Below, piece after piece: positions 16,883 to 27,100 of a DNA stretch of 38,164 nucleotides (position 1 is the first letter of the stretch; the number at the start of each line of letters is the position of its first letter). The DNA lies in assembly GCA_043800975.1 (NCBI GenBank), contig JAZDMK010000134.1, positions 1 to 38,164 on the forward strand. Direction: 5' to 3'. The notes beneath the pieces are model-generated. The model was not told where the DNA came from. It worked only from the letters and a program-made list of their open reading frames with translations, and did not search any database. This DNA comes from JAZDMK01 sp043800975. GTDB lineage: Bacteria > Bacteroidota > Bacteroidia > Bacteroidales > JAHJDW01. A program made the translations under genes and the position numbers.

Positions 16883-18145
16883 TTATTTAAGATTTATGGT
16901 TTGCGTCCTGTCGGGACCGACAGATAAGTAATCAATGGGTATGCCAGTTTCTTTTTCAATGAAATTGATATAGTCTGCAACTTCCGTCGACAGGTTGTTT
17001 CCTTCACCGGAAAGAGAATCCGACCAGCCGTTCATTTCAGTATAAACAGGAGAAATCGATTCATCCAGACTAAAAGGAAGATGAGACAGTAATTTACCTT
17101 CTTTGTTATACCCAATGCAAACTTTTATAGTCTGAAAATCATTCAGCACATCAGCTTTCATCATGATAAGGTTTGTAACGCCATTCAGCCAGACAGAATA
17201 TTTTAAAGCAGGAAGATCGAGCCATCCGCAACGGCGTGGTCTGCCTGTTGTTGATCCAAATTCATTTCCTTTCTTCCTGAGCATTTCACCAGTTTCATCT
17301 TCCAGTTCTGTAGGAAAAGGGCCGCTGCCAACGCGTGTGCAATACGCTTTAAAAATTCCATGAACATTTCCAATTGCTGAAGGAGGAATACCAAGCCCTG
17401 TGCAAGCACCCGCTGCAACGGTGTTTGAAGAAGTAACGAAAGGGTAAGAGCCAAAATCAATATCCAGTAATGAGCCCTGAGCGCCCTCTGCCAACACACG
17501 TTTTCCACTGTTCAGTGCTTTGTAAAAAAACTGTTCGCTGTCGATAAATGCAAAAGCGCGCATTTTTCCAAGTGCTTCAAACCAGGCCTGTTCGGCTTTA
17601 TCATCAACACCTTCTGAATTTAATGAATCCAGAATCATTGTATGATGATTTTTTAACGCTTCATATTTTTGTTTGAAATCGGGTGATTCAATATCACCGA
17701 TTCGTAAGCCGATTCTCGCCACTTTATCTGTATAGGTTGGGCCGATACCTTTCAGCGTGGAGCCGATTTTTTCTTTTCCCTTGGCTTTTTCATAAGCTGC
17801 ATCCAGCAGTTTATGGGAAGGCAGAATTAAGTGCGCACGGCGCGAGATAAGCAAATTCTTATAGACAGGAGCACCCGCCTGAACCAGTTCGTCAATTTCT
17901 TTACAAAAAACAACAGGATCAATAACAACTCCGTTGCCAATTACATTTTGCTTGTCTTCATGAAACACACCGGATGGAATTGTATGCAGCACATGCTTTC
18001 TGCCATCAAATTCGAGCGTGTGACCGGCATTCGGGCCACCCTGAAAACGCGCAATGATATCATATTCGGGAGTCAGGACATCAACAATTTTTCCTTTTCC
18101 TTCATCGCCCCACTGGAGCCCAAGCAAAATATCAACTTTCTTCAA
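16883..18145 (-). CDS. purA: Adenylosuccinate synthase
   Basis: Catalyses GTP-driven ligation of IMP and aspartate, the first committed step to AMP. The 420 residues are slightly under the E. coli 432. The P-loop QWGDEGKGK (11-19) carries the catalytic Asp14, GGPNAGHT holds the catalytic His42, and GRPRRCGWLD and the C-terminal SVGPDRTQTI are present. The start is TTG, since no ATG precedes the P-loop and the family starts a few residues before it. It begins 27 nt after the fur-family gene; its -7 box overlaps that gene's stop codon. Confidence 0.95.
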   Translation of the reverse strand: MKKVDILLGLQWGDEGKGKIVDVLTPEYDIIARFQGGPNAGHTLEFDGRKHVLHTIPSGVFHEDKQNVIGNGVVIDPVVFCKEIDELVQAGAPVYKNLLISRRAHLILPSHKLLDAAYEKAKGKEKIGSTLKGIGPTYTDKVARIGLRIGDIESPDFKQKYEALKNHHTMILDSLNSEGVDDKAEQAWFEALGKMRAFAFIDSEQFFYKALNSGKRVLAEGAQGSLLDIDFGSYPFVTSSNTVAAGACTGLGIPPSAIGNVHGIFKAYCTRVGSGPFPTELEDETGEMLRKKGNEFGSTTGRPRRCGWLDLPALKYSVWLNGVTNLIMMKADVLNDFQTIKVCIGYNKEGKLLSHLPFSLDESISPVYTEMNGWSDSLSGEGNNLSTEVADYINFIEKETGIPIDYLSVGPDRTQTINLK

Positions 18146-18167
18146 ATCAGTTATTTTTTTTCGATGG

Positions 18168-18175
18168 CAAAATTA
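18168..18175 (-). promoter_or_regulatory. -7 box for purA overlapping the fur stop codon
   Basis: TAATTTTG on the minus strand fits TAnnTTTG and its first three bases are the TAA stop of the fur-family gene. It lies 22 nt before the purA TTG. No clear -33 element. Confidence 0.4.
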
Positions 18176-18661
18176 AGAATGTTTTTTTGTTTTCGTCACT
18201 TTCTTCGCCTTGGCATTCTGCTTTAGCGGACGTCCGTATAAAGTAAGCGAATGATGAAAAATCTCATAGCCAAAATGTTTGCCGATGCTGTTTTTAATTT
18301 CCTGTATGCGTGGATCGCAGAATTCAAGCACATTTCCGGTTTCAAGACAAATCAGGTGATCGTGTTGTTTGAACTTAAATGCTTTTTCAAACTGAGCCAC
18401 ATTTTTTCCAAACTGATGTTTAGTGACAAGATTTCCCTCAAGCAAAAGTTCAATCGTATTGTAAAGTGTAGCACGACTAACCCTGTATTTGTTGGTCTTC
18501 ATTTTAATGTAAAGGGATTCAATATCAAAATGCCCTTTGTGCTGATAAATTTCTTTCAGTATCGAAAAGCGCTCCGGCGTTTTACGGAGGCCATTCGATT
18601 CAAGGTAATTGATAAAAATCTGTTTTACCGTTTCTAAATTTTTATCGGGATGATCGGCCAT
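18173..18661 (-). CDS. Fur-family metal-dependent transcriptional regulator
   Basis: Winged-helix DNA-binding domain (about residues 8-85, with RKTPERFSILKEIY and RVSRATLYNTIELLLEGNLV) and a metal-binding dimerisation domain (QHDHLICLETGNVLEF, FHHSLTLYG). The residues of the regulatory His/Glu site (HDH and the later HH) are present. The structural zinc CxxC typical of Fur is incomplete, reading CLET. I therefore cannot say Fur, Zur or PerR. A lysine-rich tail (KAKKVTKTKKHS) follows. The start used is the ATG at 18661; an in-frame GTG at 18670 adds three residues. It lies between rel and purA on the same strand. Confidence 0.85.
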   Translation of the reverse strand: MADHPDKNLETVKQIFINYLESNGLRKTPERFSILKEIYQHKGHFDIESLYIKMKTNKYRVSRATLYNTIELLLEGNLVTKHQFGKNVAQFEKAFKFKQHDHLICLETGNVLEFCDPRIQEIKNSIGKHFGYEIFHHSLTLYGRPLKQNAKAKKVTKTKKHS

Positions 18662-18740
18662 AATTGACACAATTATTTTAGTAAAGCGAAAGTACCTTTT
18701 TTTATAATCAGTTTAAATAAAAAAAAGTCAAAAAATGTTA

Positions 18741-18778
18741 AGAATCTGTTTGAATTTAATAAAATCCAAACAGATTCT
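18741..18778 (-). terminator. Hairpin terminator after rel/spoT
   Basis: Perfect 12-bp inverted repeat, AGAATCTGTTTG (18741-18752) and CAAACAGATTCT (18767-18778), with a 14-nt loop. The right arm overlaps the rel stop codon (18777-18779). On the minus strand it is followed by T-rich sequence, so it probably ends the rel transcript and separates it from fur. Confidence 0.7.
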
Positions 18779-20999
18779 AAAGTCTGGTAACAGAAATCAC
18801 ACCCTTCACTTTTTTCAGATTCAGAATTAAATCGTTGAGAATATTTGTATCATTAACAAAAACAGTCATCATGCCAACAAATGTCCCTTCGTTTGATTCA
18901 ATATTCAAAGAGCGAATATTAATATTGTGCTCGCTGGAAATAATTTTTGTTATCTGGTTCAGCATGCCCACCTGATCAATACCTGTAACTTTAATACCAG
19001 TCATGAACGACAGTGTTTCTTTTGATGTCCATTTGGCTTTGACAATTTTGTTTCCAAATTTCGACATCATCTGAATGGCCTGCTCACAGTTAGTTCTATG
19101 AACCGTTACTTTATCTTTATCGGTAATAAAACCAAAAACATCATCTCCCGGAATTGGGTTGCAACAGGCAGCTATGGTATATTGAATATTTTCAAGATCA
19201 TCTGAACCGATTGTCTGCTGAGGCTTCCCGGAAAATTTCGTAAACAATTTTTCAATTGGCGATGTAATCTCTTGTGTGATCTTTGATTTAACAATGCTTC
19301 TGCGTAAATATTTGTACCATCTCCCTCTTTCATTTTCCTGAGAAAATTCTTTTAAATGACGGATTGTAATTTCGCCTTTTGCGACTTTATAGTAAAGTTC
19401 AAACAGATTGGGAAGACCGAAATGGCGGGTTAATTTGTTTAAAGTTCCCTGTGTAATTTCAACCTTTAAATAGGTGAGTTTTTTATCAAGCTGTTTTTTT
19501 CCAATTTCAACCTGTGCTTTTTTCTCTTCTTTCAGAGCCTGCTTAATTTGTGTTTTTGCTTTTGCTGTTGTGGCAAAGCTGAGCCACTCTTCTTTTGGCT
19601 TTTGTTTGGAAGACGTAATGATTTCGATTTGATCACCACTCTTCAGAATACAATTCAACGGAACAAGTTTGTGATTGACTTTAGCCCCAATGCTGGCATC
19701 CCCGATTTTACTATGAATAGAGTATGCAAAATCGAGCGCCGAAGAACCTGCGGGGATACTTCGGAATTCTCCTTTGGGCGTAAAAACAAAAATTTCTTCA
19801 GAAAAAAGATTCAGCTTGAAATCATCCAGAAAATCCAACGCATTCATTTCTGAACTTTCCAGTAATTCTTTAATTCTGCGTAACCACTCATCCAGCGCGG
19901 TTTCTCCGTGTACAGATTCTTTGTACTTCCAATGCGAAGCATATCCTTTTTCAGCGACTTCATCCATGCGTTTTGTACGGATTTGCACTTCCACCCACTT
20001 TCCTTCAGGACCCATAACCGTTGTGTGTAAAGCTTCGTAACCATTGGCTTTTGGAGTAGAAACCCAGTCGCGCAAACGATCGGGCTTGGGCCGGTAGCTA
20101 TCAGTAATTATCGAATACACTTTCCAGCAATCCGATTTTTCCTGGTCAAAAGGACTGTCGATGATGATACGAATCGCAAACAGGTCGTACACTTCCTCAA
20201 ACGGAATTTCCTTTCGTTTCATTTTATCCCAGATGGAATAAATGGATTTTACCCTTCCGAAAATTGAAAAATTAAGACCATGCTGAATCAAATTTTTCTT
20301 GAGCGGAAGCACAAAACGATTAACGTATTTGTTTCGTTCATCTTGAGTTTCCTGAATTTTTCCGGAAATGATATTAAAAATTTCCGGTTCTGTATATTTT
20401 AATCCAAGGTCTTCTAATTCTGTTTTCAATGCATACAAACCAAGGCGGTGCGCTAAAGGTGCATATAGATACAACGTTTCGGATGCAATTTTCAATTGTT
20501 TCTCACGCGGCATGGAATCGAGCGTACGCATGTTGTGCAGGCGGTCGGCCAGCTTAATCAGAATAACACGCACATCATCCGAAAGCGTGAGCAGCATTTT
20601 GCGGAAATTCTCGGCTTGAAGAGAAATAGATTGGTCCGTAACGCCCGTCATTTTGGTGAGCCCGTCGATGATGCGAGCCACTTTTTCGCCAAAAAGATTT
20701 TTGATATCTTCTAACGTGTAATCCGTGTCTTCAACAACATCATGAAGTAAGGAACAAACAATGGATGTAGTACCTAAACCAATTTCTGATGCAACAATAT
20801 GAGCAACTTCCAGCGGGTGATAGATGTAAGGCTCACCGCTTTTCCTGCGCATATCCTTATGCGCTTCGGCTGCTATTTCGAAAGCTTTGCGGATAAGCTG
20901 CTTGTCCTTCTTATCAATATTGGGCCTGCAGGCACGCAGCAGACTTGAATAACTTTTAAGAATTTCTTTTTTCTCGATTTCTATGTCAGTGTTTTGCAT
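18777..20999 (-). CDS. Bifunctional (p)ppGpp synthetase/hydrolase, Rel/SpoT type
   Basis: Stringent-response enzyme of 740 residues. The N-terminal HD hydrolase is intact: H61, H86-D87 (LLHDVVED) and D152 (LADRLHNMRTL). The synthetase domain (about 235-370) has YDLFAIRII and YEALHTTVMG; the charged motif before it reads RLRD, nearer the RxKD of bifunctional enzymes than the EXDD of RelA-type synthetases. A TGS domain (about 390-455), a conserved Cys-rich region (ACCNPIPGDDVFGFIT, about 610-625) and a C-terminal ACT domain (about 665-738) follow. Both activities therefore look possible. A weak -7 box (TACTTTTA, 21034-21027) precedes it. Confidence 0.93.
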   Translation of the reverse strand: MQNTDIEIEKKEILKSYSSLLRACRPNIDKKDKQLIRKAFEIAAEAHKDMRRKSGEPYIYHPLEVAHIVASEIGLGTTSIVCSLLHDVVEDTDYTLEDIKNLFGEKVARIIDGLTKMTGVTDQSISLQAENFRKMLLTLSDDVRVILIKLADRLHNMRTLDSMPREKQLKIASETLYLYAPLAHRLGLYALKTELEDLGLKYTEPEIFNIISGKIQETQDERNKYVNRFVLPLKKNLIQHGLNFSIFGRVKSIYSIWDKMKRKEIPFEEVYDLFAIRIIIDSPFDQEKSDCWKVYSIITDSYRPKPDRLRDWVSTPKANGYEALHTTVMGPEGKWVEVQIRTKRMDEVAEKGYASHWKYKESVHGETALDEWLRRIKELLESSEMNALDFLDDFKLNLFSEEIFVFTPKGEFRSIPAGSSALDFAYSIHSKIGDASIGAKVNHKLVPLNCILKSGDQIEIITSSKQKPKEEWLSFATTAKAKTQIKQALKEEKKAQVEIGKKQLDKKLTYLKVEITQGTLNKLTRHFGLPNLFELYYKVAKGEITIRHLKEFSQENERGRWYKYLRRSIVKSKITQEITSPIEKLFTKFSGKPQQTIGSDDLENIQYTIAACCNPIPGDDVFGFITDKDKVTVHRTNCEQAIQMMSKFGNKIVKAKWTSKETLSFMTGIKVTGIDQVGMLNQITKIISSEHNINIRSLNIESNEGTFVGMMTVFVNDTNILNDLILNLKKVKGVISVTRL

Positions 21000-21130
21000 T
21001 AATCTCTCTGCTCAGTTTCACGGATTTAAAAGTACACATTTTTGAACACTCAGTGCAACTATTTATTCATTTTTTTGTCTTTATACAGATATTTAAATAT
21101 TTCCCTTAGTAGATATATCACATTTTTTTT

Positions 21131-21138
21131 TACTTTTG
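21131..21138 (+). promoter_or_regulatory. -7 box of the giant T9SS protein gene
   Basis: TACTTTTG fits TAnnTTTG and lies 35 nt before the ATG at 21174. It rules out translation from the upstream in-frame ATG at 21042, which would lie outside the mRNA. No clear -33 box. Confidence 0.55.
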
Positions 21139-21173
21139 AAGCAATCCATAAAAATCAATTACACACATTAGTT

Positions 21174-24100
21174 ATGAAAAAAATTTCTCGTTTCTTTTTG
21201 ATTCTGGCTGCCATGGTTACTGTAGGCAGCATTCATGCTCAAACAGTGGTTTATCATGAAAACTTTACAGTTGCTGACAGTGTTGTAGCATCCGGCACTC
21301 CTGGCTGGGCACTTTCATCCAGATTTTATGTCAGCCCTTCAAAAAGTGACTCTTGTCGCGTATCAGCCGGCGGCAATTCAATATTAACAACAACTACAAT
21401 TAACACTACTGGTTTTGGGTTTGTCACTTTGAACTTTTCTCATATTTGTAAAATTGAGTGGGCGGATTCGGCTATCATTGAAGTTTCAAATGATAATGGT
21501 GTAACCTGGAACCGACTGAAACAGGCAAATTATCTGGGTTCAGGGAATTTTGGTTCTTTAGGCAATCATTTTGCTGCCACTTCTTATCCAATAGATTGGG
21601 CTGCTTCGAACAATGCGACACAACCACTTAGCACCTGGTGGAAAAACGAAACATTTGATATTACGCCCTATGCTTCCAATTCAGCACAGGTGCAAATTCG
21701 TTTTATTTTGAAAGATGCTCTTCCTGCCAATGGTCATATGACGAATTACGGATGGTTGGTTGATGATATCATTGTGAATGCGTCACCCTCCGAATTAATA
21801 CCTCCTGTTGTAACACTTATAGCACCTATTGTTCAGGACACAATTTTCAATACAGGTCCTTTTACAATTAAAGCGGATATTACGGATGCTTCCGGAATTG
21901 ACACTGCCTATATTGCATACAATGTTAATTATGGACCCACCCAATATGTTGGAATGACTCTAGTTTCTGGCAATACATATTCCGGAAACATTCCCAGTGT
22001 TACATACAACAAACATGTGGATTACTATGTTCATGCGATTGACAATTCACCTGCTGCGAATGCAGCAAACAGTGTCAACAAATGGTTTTACACTAAAATG
22101 GGACCTTCGGTTGTTCAAATCGGGAATGGCACTTTATCTCAATCATTCCTGCCATGCTATGGTTATTATGACTACGGCTGGGGTGAACAATTGTATTTGC
22201 AATCTGAAATAAACACAGGAGGAACTATTGATTCTATTTCATTTTATGTTTTTAATAGCATTGCATCATCTACTCCTTATGTTATGCCTTATCAGCGTGT
22301 GTATATGAAACACGTTCCTTTTTCTGTGTTTCCAGATGCCTCGATGCCTGACACAACAACCATGACACGCGTATTCGCTGGCGACGTAAGCTGGACGGGA
22401 CCCGGCTGGTTTAAAATACCATGTTCGAGCAATAGCTTCACTTATGATGGTGCCAGCAATTTGCTGATATATTGGGTTAACTATGATGGGGTTTATTCTT
22501 CTGGCCAACCCACATTCCGTTATACTGCAACAGCTGACAATAAAGGCGTATACAACTATACGGATGTTAGTTTTCCGATAACATCAGGAACTTTCACTAC
22601 AAGTCGCCCTGACATCCGTATTGCTTTTCAGCCTGCCAATCTGAACGAAGATGCAGGAGTTAAACAAATTTCTTCTCCTTCCGGAACAGTTCTTACAGGA
22701 ATTCCTATCAATGTGGATTTGGTTATTAAAAATTTCGGTATTGATACATTAGAAAGTGTTACTGTTAACTGGTCGATCGATGGTGCCATTCAAACACCTT
22801 ATGCCTGGATTGGAAGCATGTTACAGGGAGTAGTATCGCCTACTATTACTGTTGGCACTCCTTCTTTTGTTGCCGGCAGTCATAAGATCAAAGCATGGAC
22901 AACCATACCAAACGACAGTATTGATTTCAACCATTATAATGATACCGCCAGTGTTACATTCTATGCCTGCGACAATATTCTCAATGGAACTTATACTGTA
23001 GGTGGCGGTGGTGCTGATTATGCAACGATCAATGATGCCATCAATGCAATGTTGTTTTGCGGCATTAATGGTCCGGTAGTATTTGATATAAACACCGGAA
23101 GCTATAATGAAAGTTTTACCATCCCTGCTATTTCGGGAGTATCAGCTACAAACACCATTACATTTCAATCGCTTACAGGAAATGCAAATGATGTGATTAT
23201 CCACGATAGTTCAACATCTTTAGCTGATAATTATGTAATGAAATTGAATGGCGCAAAATTTATTCAATGGAAAAATGTTACTTTCCAGAATAAGGGTGCG
23301 GGCTTCGGTCGCGTCGCTGATCTTTCGGGCAGTAATAAAAATATTGTTTTTGAAGGAAATAAATTTATTGGCGTTTCTACAACCAGCACTTCTGATTACT
23401 TTTCGATTATTTACAATTACACTGCTTCTGTTGATTCTGCAATAACTTTCAGGAATAATTCATTTATAAATGGGTCTTACGGATTTTACTTTTATGGTGG
23501 AAGCGGCATTTCTCAGGATCAGACGATGACCATTGACAATAATAATTTCACAAATCAATACTGCAATGGAATGTATCTGTATTATCCGAAAAACACAAGG
23601 ATAAGAGGAAATGTGCTGACTACATCTTCAAGTTATACCAATTTTAACGGATTCAATATTCAATATGCATCCGACAGCCTTTTTGTTCAGAAGAATAAAT
23701 TATCATGTCCTGTGGGCTTCGGAATATATTTGTATTACTGTACTGCTACTGCAGCGCTTCGCCATCATGTTTCCAATAATTTTATAAGTGTAGCCGGTAG
23801 CGGATCTAGCAGTGTGTATGGAATTTCCCATTATTACAGCAACTACATTGATTTATTCTATAATTCTATCCGCATCACCTCATCATATACAAGCGCCTAC
23901 GGGATATACATTCCCGGAGGGAGCAATGTCCGGCTTTACAATAACAATGTTGTGAATTCAGGTGGTGGATATGCGATTTATTGCAGTTCATCTACTTACC
24001 TCGGCAATTCCAATTACAATAATTTCTACACCTCCGGTGCAACATTAGGGTATTGCGGCACAACATGTGCGAACCTTGCCGCATGGAAAACAGCTTCTCA

Positions 24101-27100
24101 GAAAGACACAAACTCTGTTTCTACAAACCCGCTTTTTGTTTCTAACACCGATCTTCATGTAATGAGTGGCGTATTAAACGGACTTGGGAAACCAATTTCA
24201 TTTATATTAACTGACATTGATAATGAGACCAGAAATTTAACAACACCTGATATTGGTGCTGATGAATATACTCCTTCACCCTGGGATGCAAGTGTGGCTG
24301 CTATTATCAATCCGGTATCAGGATGCGGACTTGACACGCAGTATGTGCAAATTCAGATCACCAATTATGGAAGCAATACCATTACTACTTTAGACGCAAC
24401 TTATGTTCCTGATGATGGTCAACCTGCCATAACAGAAACTGTCAACGCCACGATTGCTCCGATGGATACAATCACCTATACATTTACTACGCCCATACTA
24501 TTTGGAACTACGATTGATTCTTCTGCTAATATCATTGCTTACACTACATTAACAGGCGATGCTTTTGCAATTAATGACACTGCAAAAATTACTGTAGAAT
24601 CTTATCGAATTGCCGACGACCCGGTTGTCGTTTCTCCCGTCACTATTCCATATGGCACAGCAGCTACACTGAATGCCACTTCTGTTGATTCTCTTTATTG
24701 GTATGGTGTAGCTACCGGAGGTAACAGTCTTGGATCAGGCTCTTCGTTTACCACTCCTCTGCTTTATGGAAATGCAGTTTATTATGTTGAAGCAAGAGCA
24801 CCGTCTGCGAACATTAAAATTACAGAAATCACGCAGTATTCCAGTGGCACAGGCGCCACATCTCCATATCCCGCCTGGTTTACAACATCAGACTGGGATG
24901 GCATTGAAATTTCAAACATGGGTTCATCAGTCGCTAATCTTGCAGGATATGCAGTGAATATTGAAGGTTCCGTTACTATTAATTATACCATTCCGGCCGG
25001 TGTTACTTTAGATCCGGGACAAGTGATGATACTTACTACTTACGGAGTACCAACCGACGACCCCACACACAATGTATATGTAATGTCAACATCAGCTGTT
25101 AATTCATCCGGCAACCCAAATGGTTATTACATTAAAGACCAAACCGGTATTATCTTAGATGCTGTCGCTACTGACGGATGGACTTTCTCTGTTGGCTCCG
25201 GTGTTACTGCTCTTGATTGGTCAGGCTCTATGGGAGGCTCATCAGGATTGGCAGGAATTTCACGAATTGCTTCTGATAATAACAATTCTTCCGACTGGGT
25301 TCTTGCTTCATCTGGATCTACGCAGACTATCGGTGCATTAAACCCGACACTTACTACCGGAATAAGCGGCAATTCAGGTTGCCCCAGCAATCGCGTTCCT
25401 GTGAATGTAATCATTTCGGGTGCTCCTGCCTGTGACATGAGTGCTCAGGCAATTTACTCTCCCGTTTCTGGAATTGAACTTACAAGCGCAGAAATTGTGA
25501 AAGTGAAAGTCAGAAACTATGGAACCGCTGCTGCAAGCAATATTCCTGTCAATTATCAGATTAACGGAGGTACGCCTGTCACTGAAGTGATTGCAGGACC
25601 TATTAATTCGCAGGACACGCTGATTTATACTTTTTCTACGACAGCTAATTTATCAGCCTACACAACTTTTACAATTAAAGCATACACATCTCCATCCTGC
25701 GACCTGACACATACGAATGATACCACAATAATAAGCATTACAAATTCGCCGCTTGTATATTGCACATCAATTCCTTCAACTACGGCTGATGAAGAAATAT
25801 ACAGCGTGACTGTAAACGGAGAAACAAATGCATACAACTGCACAACTATTGCTCCCGGACCTGGGTCTGTTCTGAATTGTTATTCGAATTTTATGACACT
25901 TCCACCTCTGACAACTTTAAACCCCGGGGCTGCGATCCCTTTTACAATTCTGGAAGACGAATGTGATGGTGCATCCTATTATTCCAATGGATGCGCTATC
26001 TGGATTGATTACAATAAAGATGGTGACTTTACAGATGCCGGAGAACAGGTTTTCGTAGAAAACACAACAACTATAAGCCCAAGAACTATTACCGGCACCT
26101 TTACTGTTCCATTAACTGCTCATGTCGGCGTAACTGCAATGCGTATCATTGTTGCTGAAGGCTATTCCGGAACAGGTCTTACTCCATGCATGACCTATTC
26201 ATATGGAGAAACTGAAGATTACTTAATCAACATTGCCCCATTGATTCCGAATGATGCAGGGATTGTACAGTTTATACAGCCAGCGGGAACACTTGTTACT
26301 TCAGGCGCTGCAGTACCTGTAGAAGTTGTTGTTAAAAACTTCGGCTCACAGCCTTTAACCTCATGCAACATTGTTTATACAGTTAATGGTGGAACGCCCG
26401 TGTCTCAGCCCTGGACCGGAAATCTTGCAACCGCTGGAAAAGACACTGTGTTACTTGTTTCTTTCAATGCAATTGACGGAAACAATCTAATCAAAGCTTA
26501 TACAGTTCTTGCCGGTGATTCAAGCAACATGAATGACACTTCTGAATTTTCAGTCTATGCGTTCCCCTTGTTCAACATTTCGTGGACAGATAATTACGAC
26601 GGAAATGATTACTGGTATGCGCCTAACACTGTATGGCAAAGAGGAACGCCTAATTCAAGTATTATTAATTCGGCATACTCAACGCCCAATGCATGGAAAA
26701 CAATTCTGGCCGGCAACTATCCCAACTCCACAGATGCTTTCCTTTATTCACCCAAATTTAATTTCCAGAATATTTATAACGCCACCCTCAGTTTTTATCA
26801 ATGGTACAACACCGAAACAAACTATGACGGCGGCAGGGTTGAATATTCTATTAACAATGGCTCAACATGGCTATTGCTTGGCAACGTGGGCGACCCGCTG
26901 GGGACAAACTGGTACACATCCAACTATGGCGGATACCCGCAGTGGAGCGGAACAAATGCGGGATGGGTTCAGTCCAGATATGTGTTGTCTGCATTTAACA
27001 ACTCAGCCACTCCGGTTCAATTCCGTATGCGTTTTAAATCGAACGCAACTACAAATCTGAATGGATGGGCTGTGGATAATTTTGCAATCACGGTTGCTCC

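Noticed and set aside
18662..18740. Fur-box operator for autoregulation upstream of the fur-family gene
   Set aside because: No sequence resembling the GATAATGATAATCATTATC consensus was found in the region.
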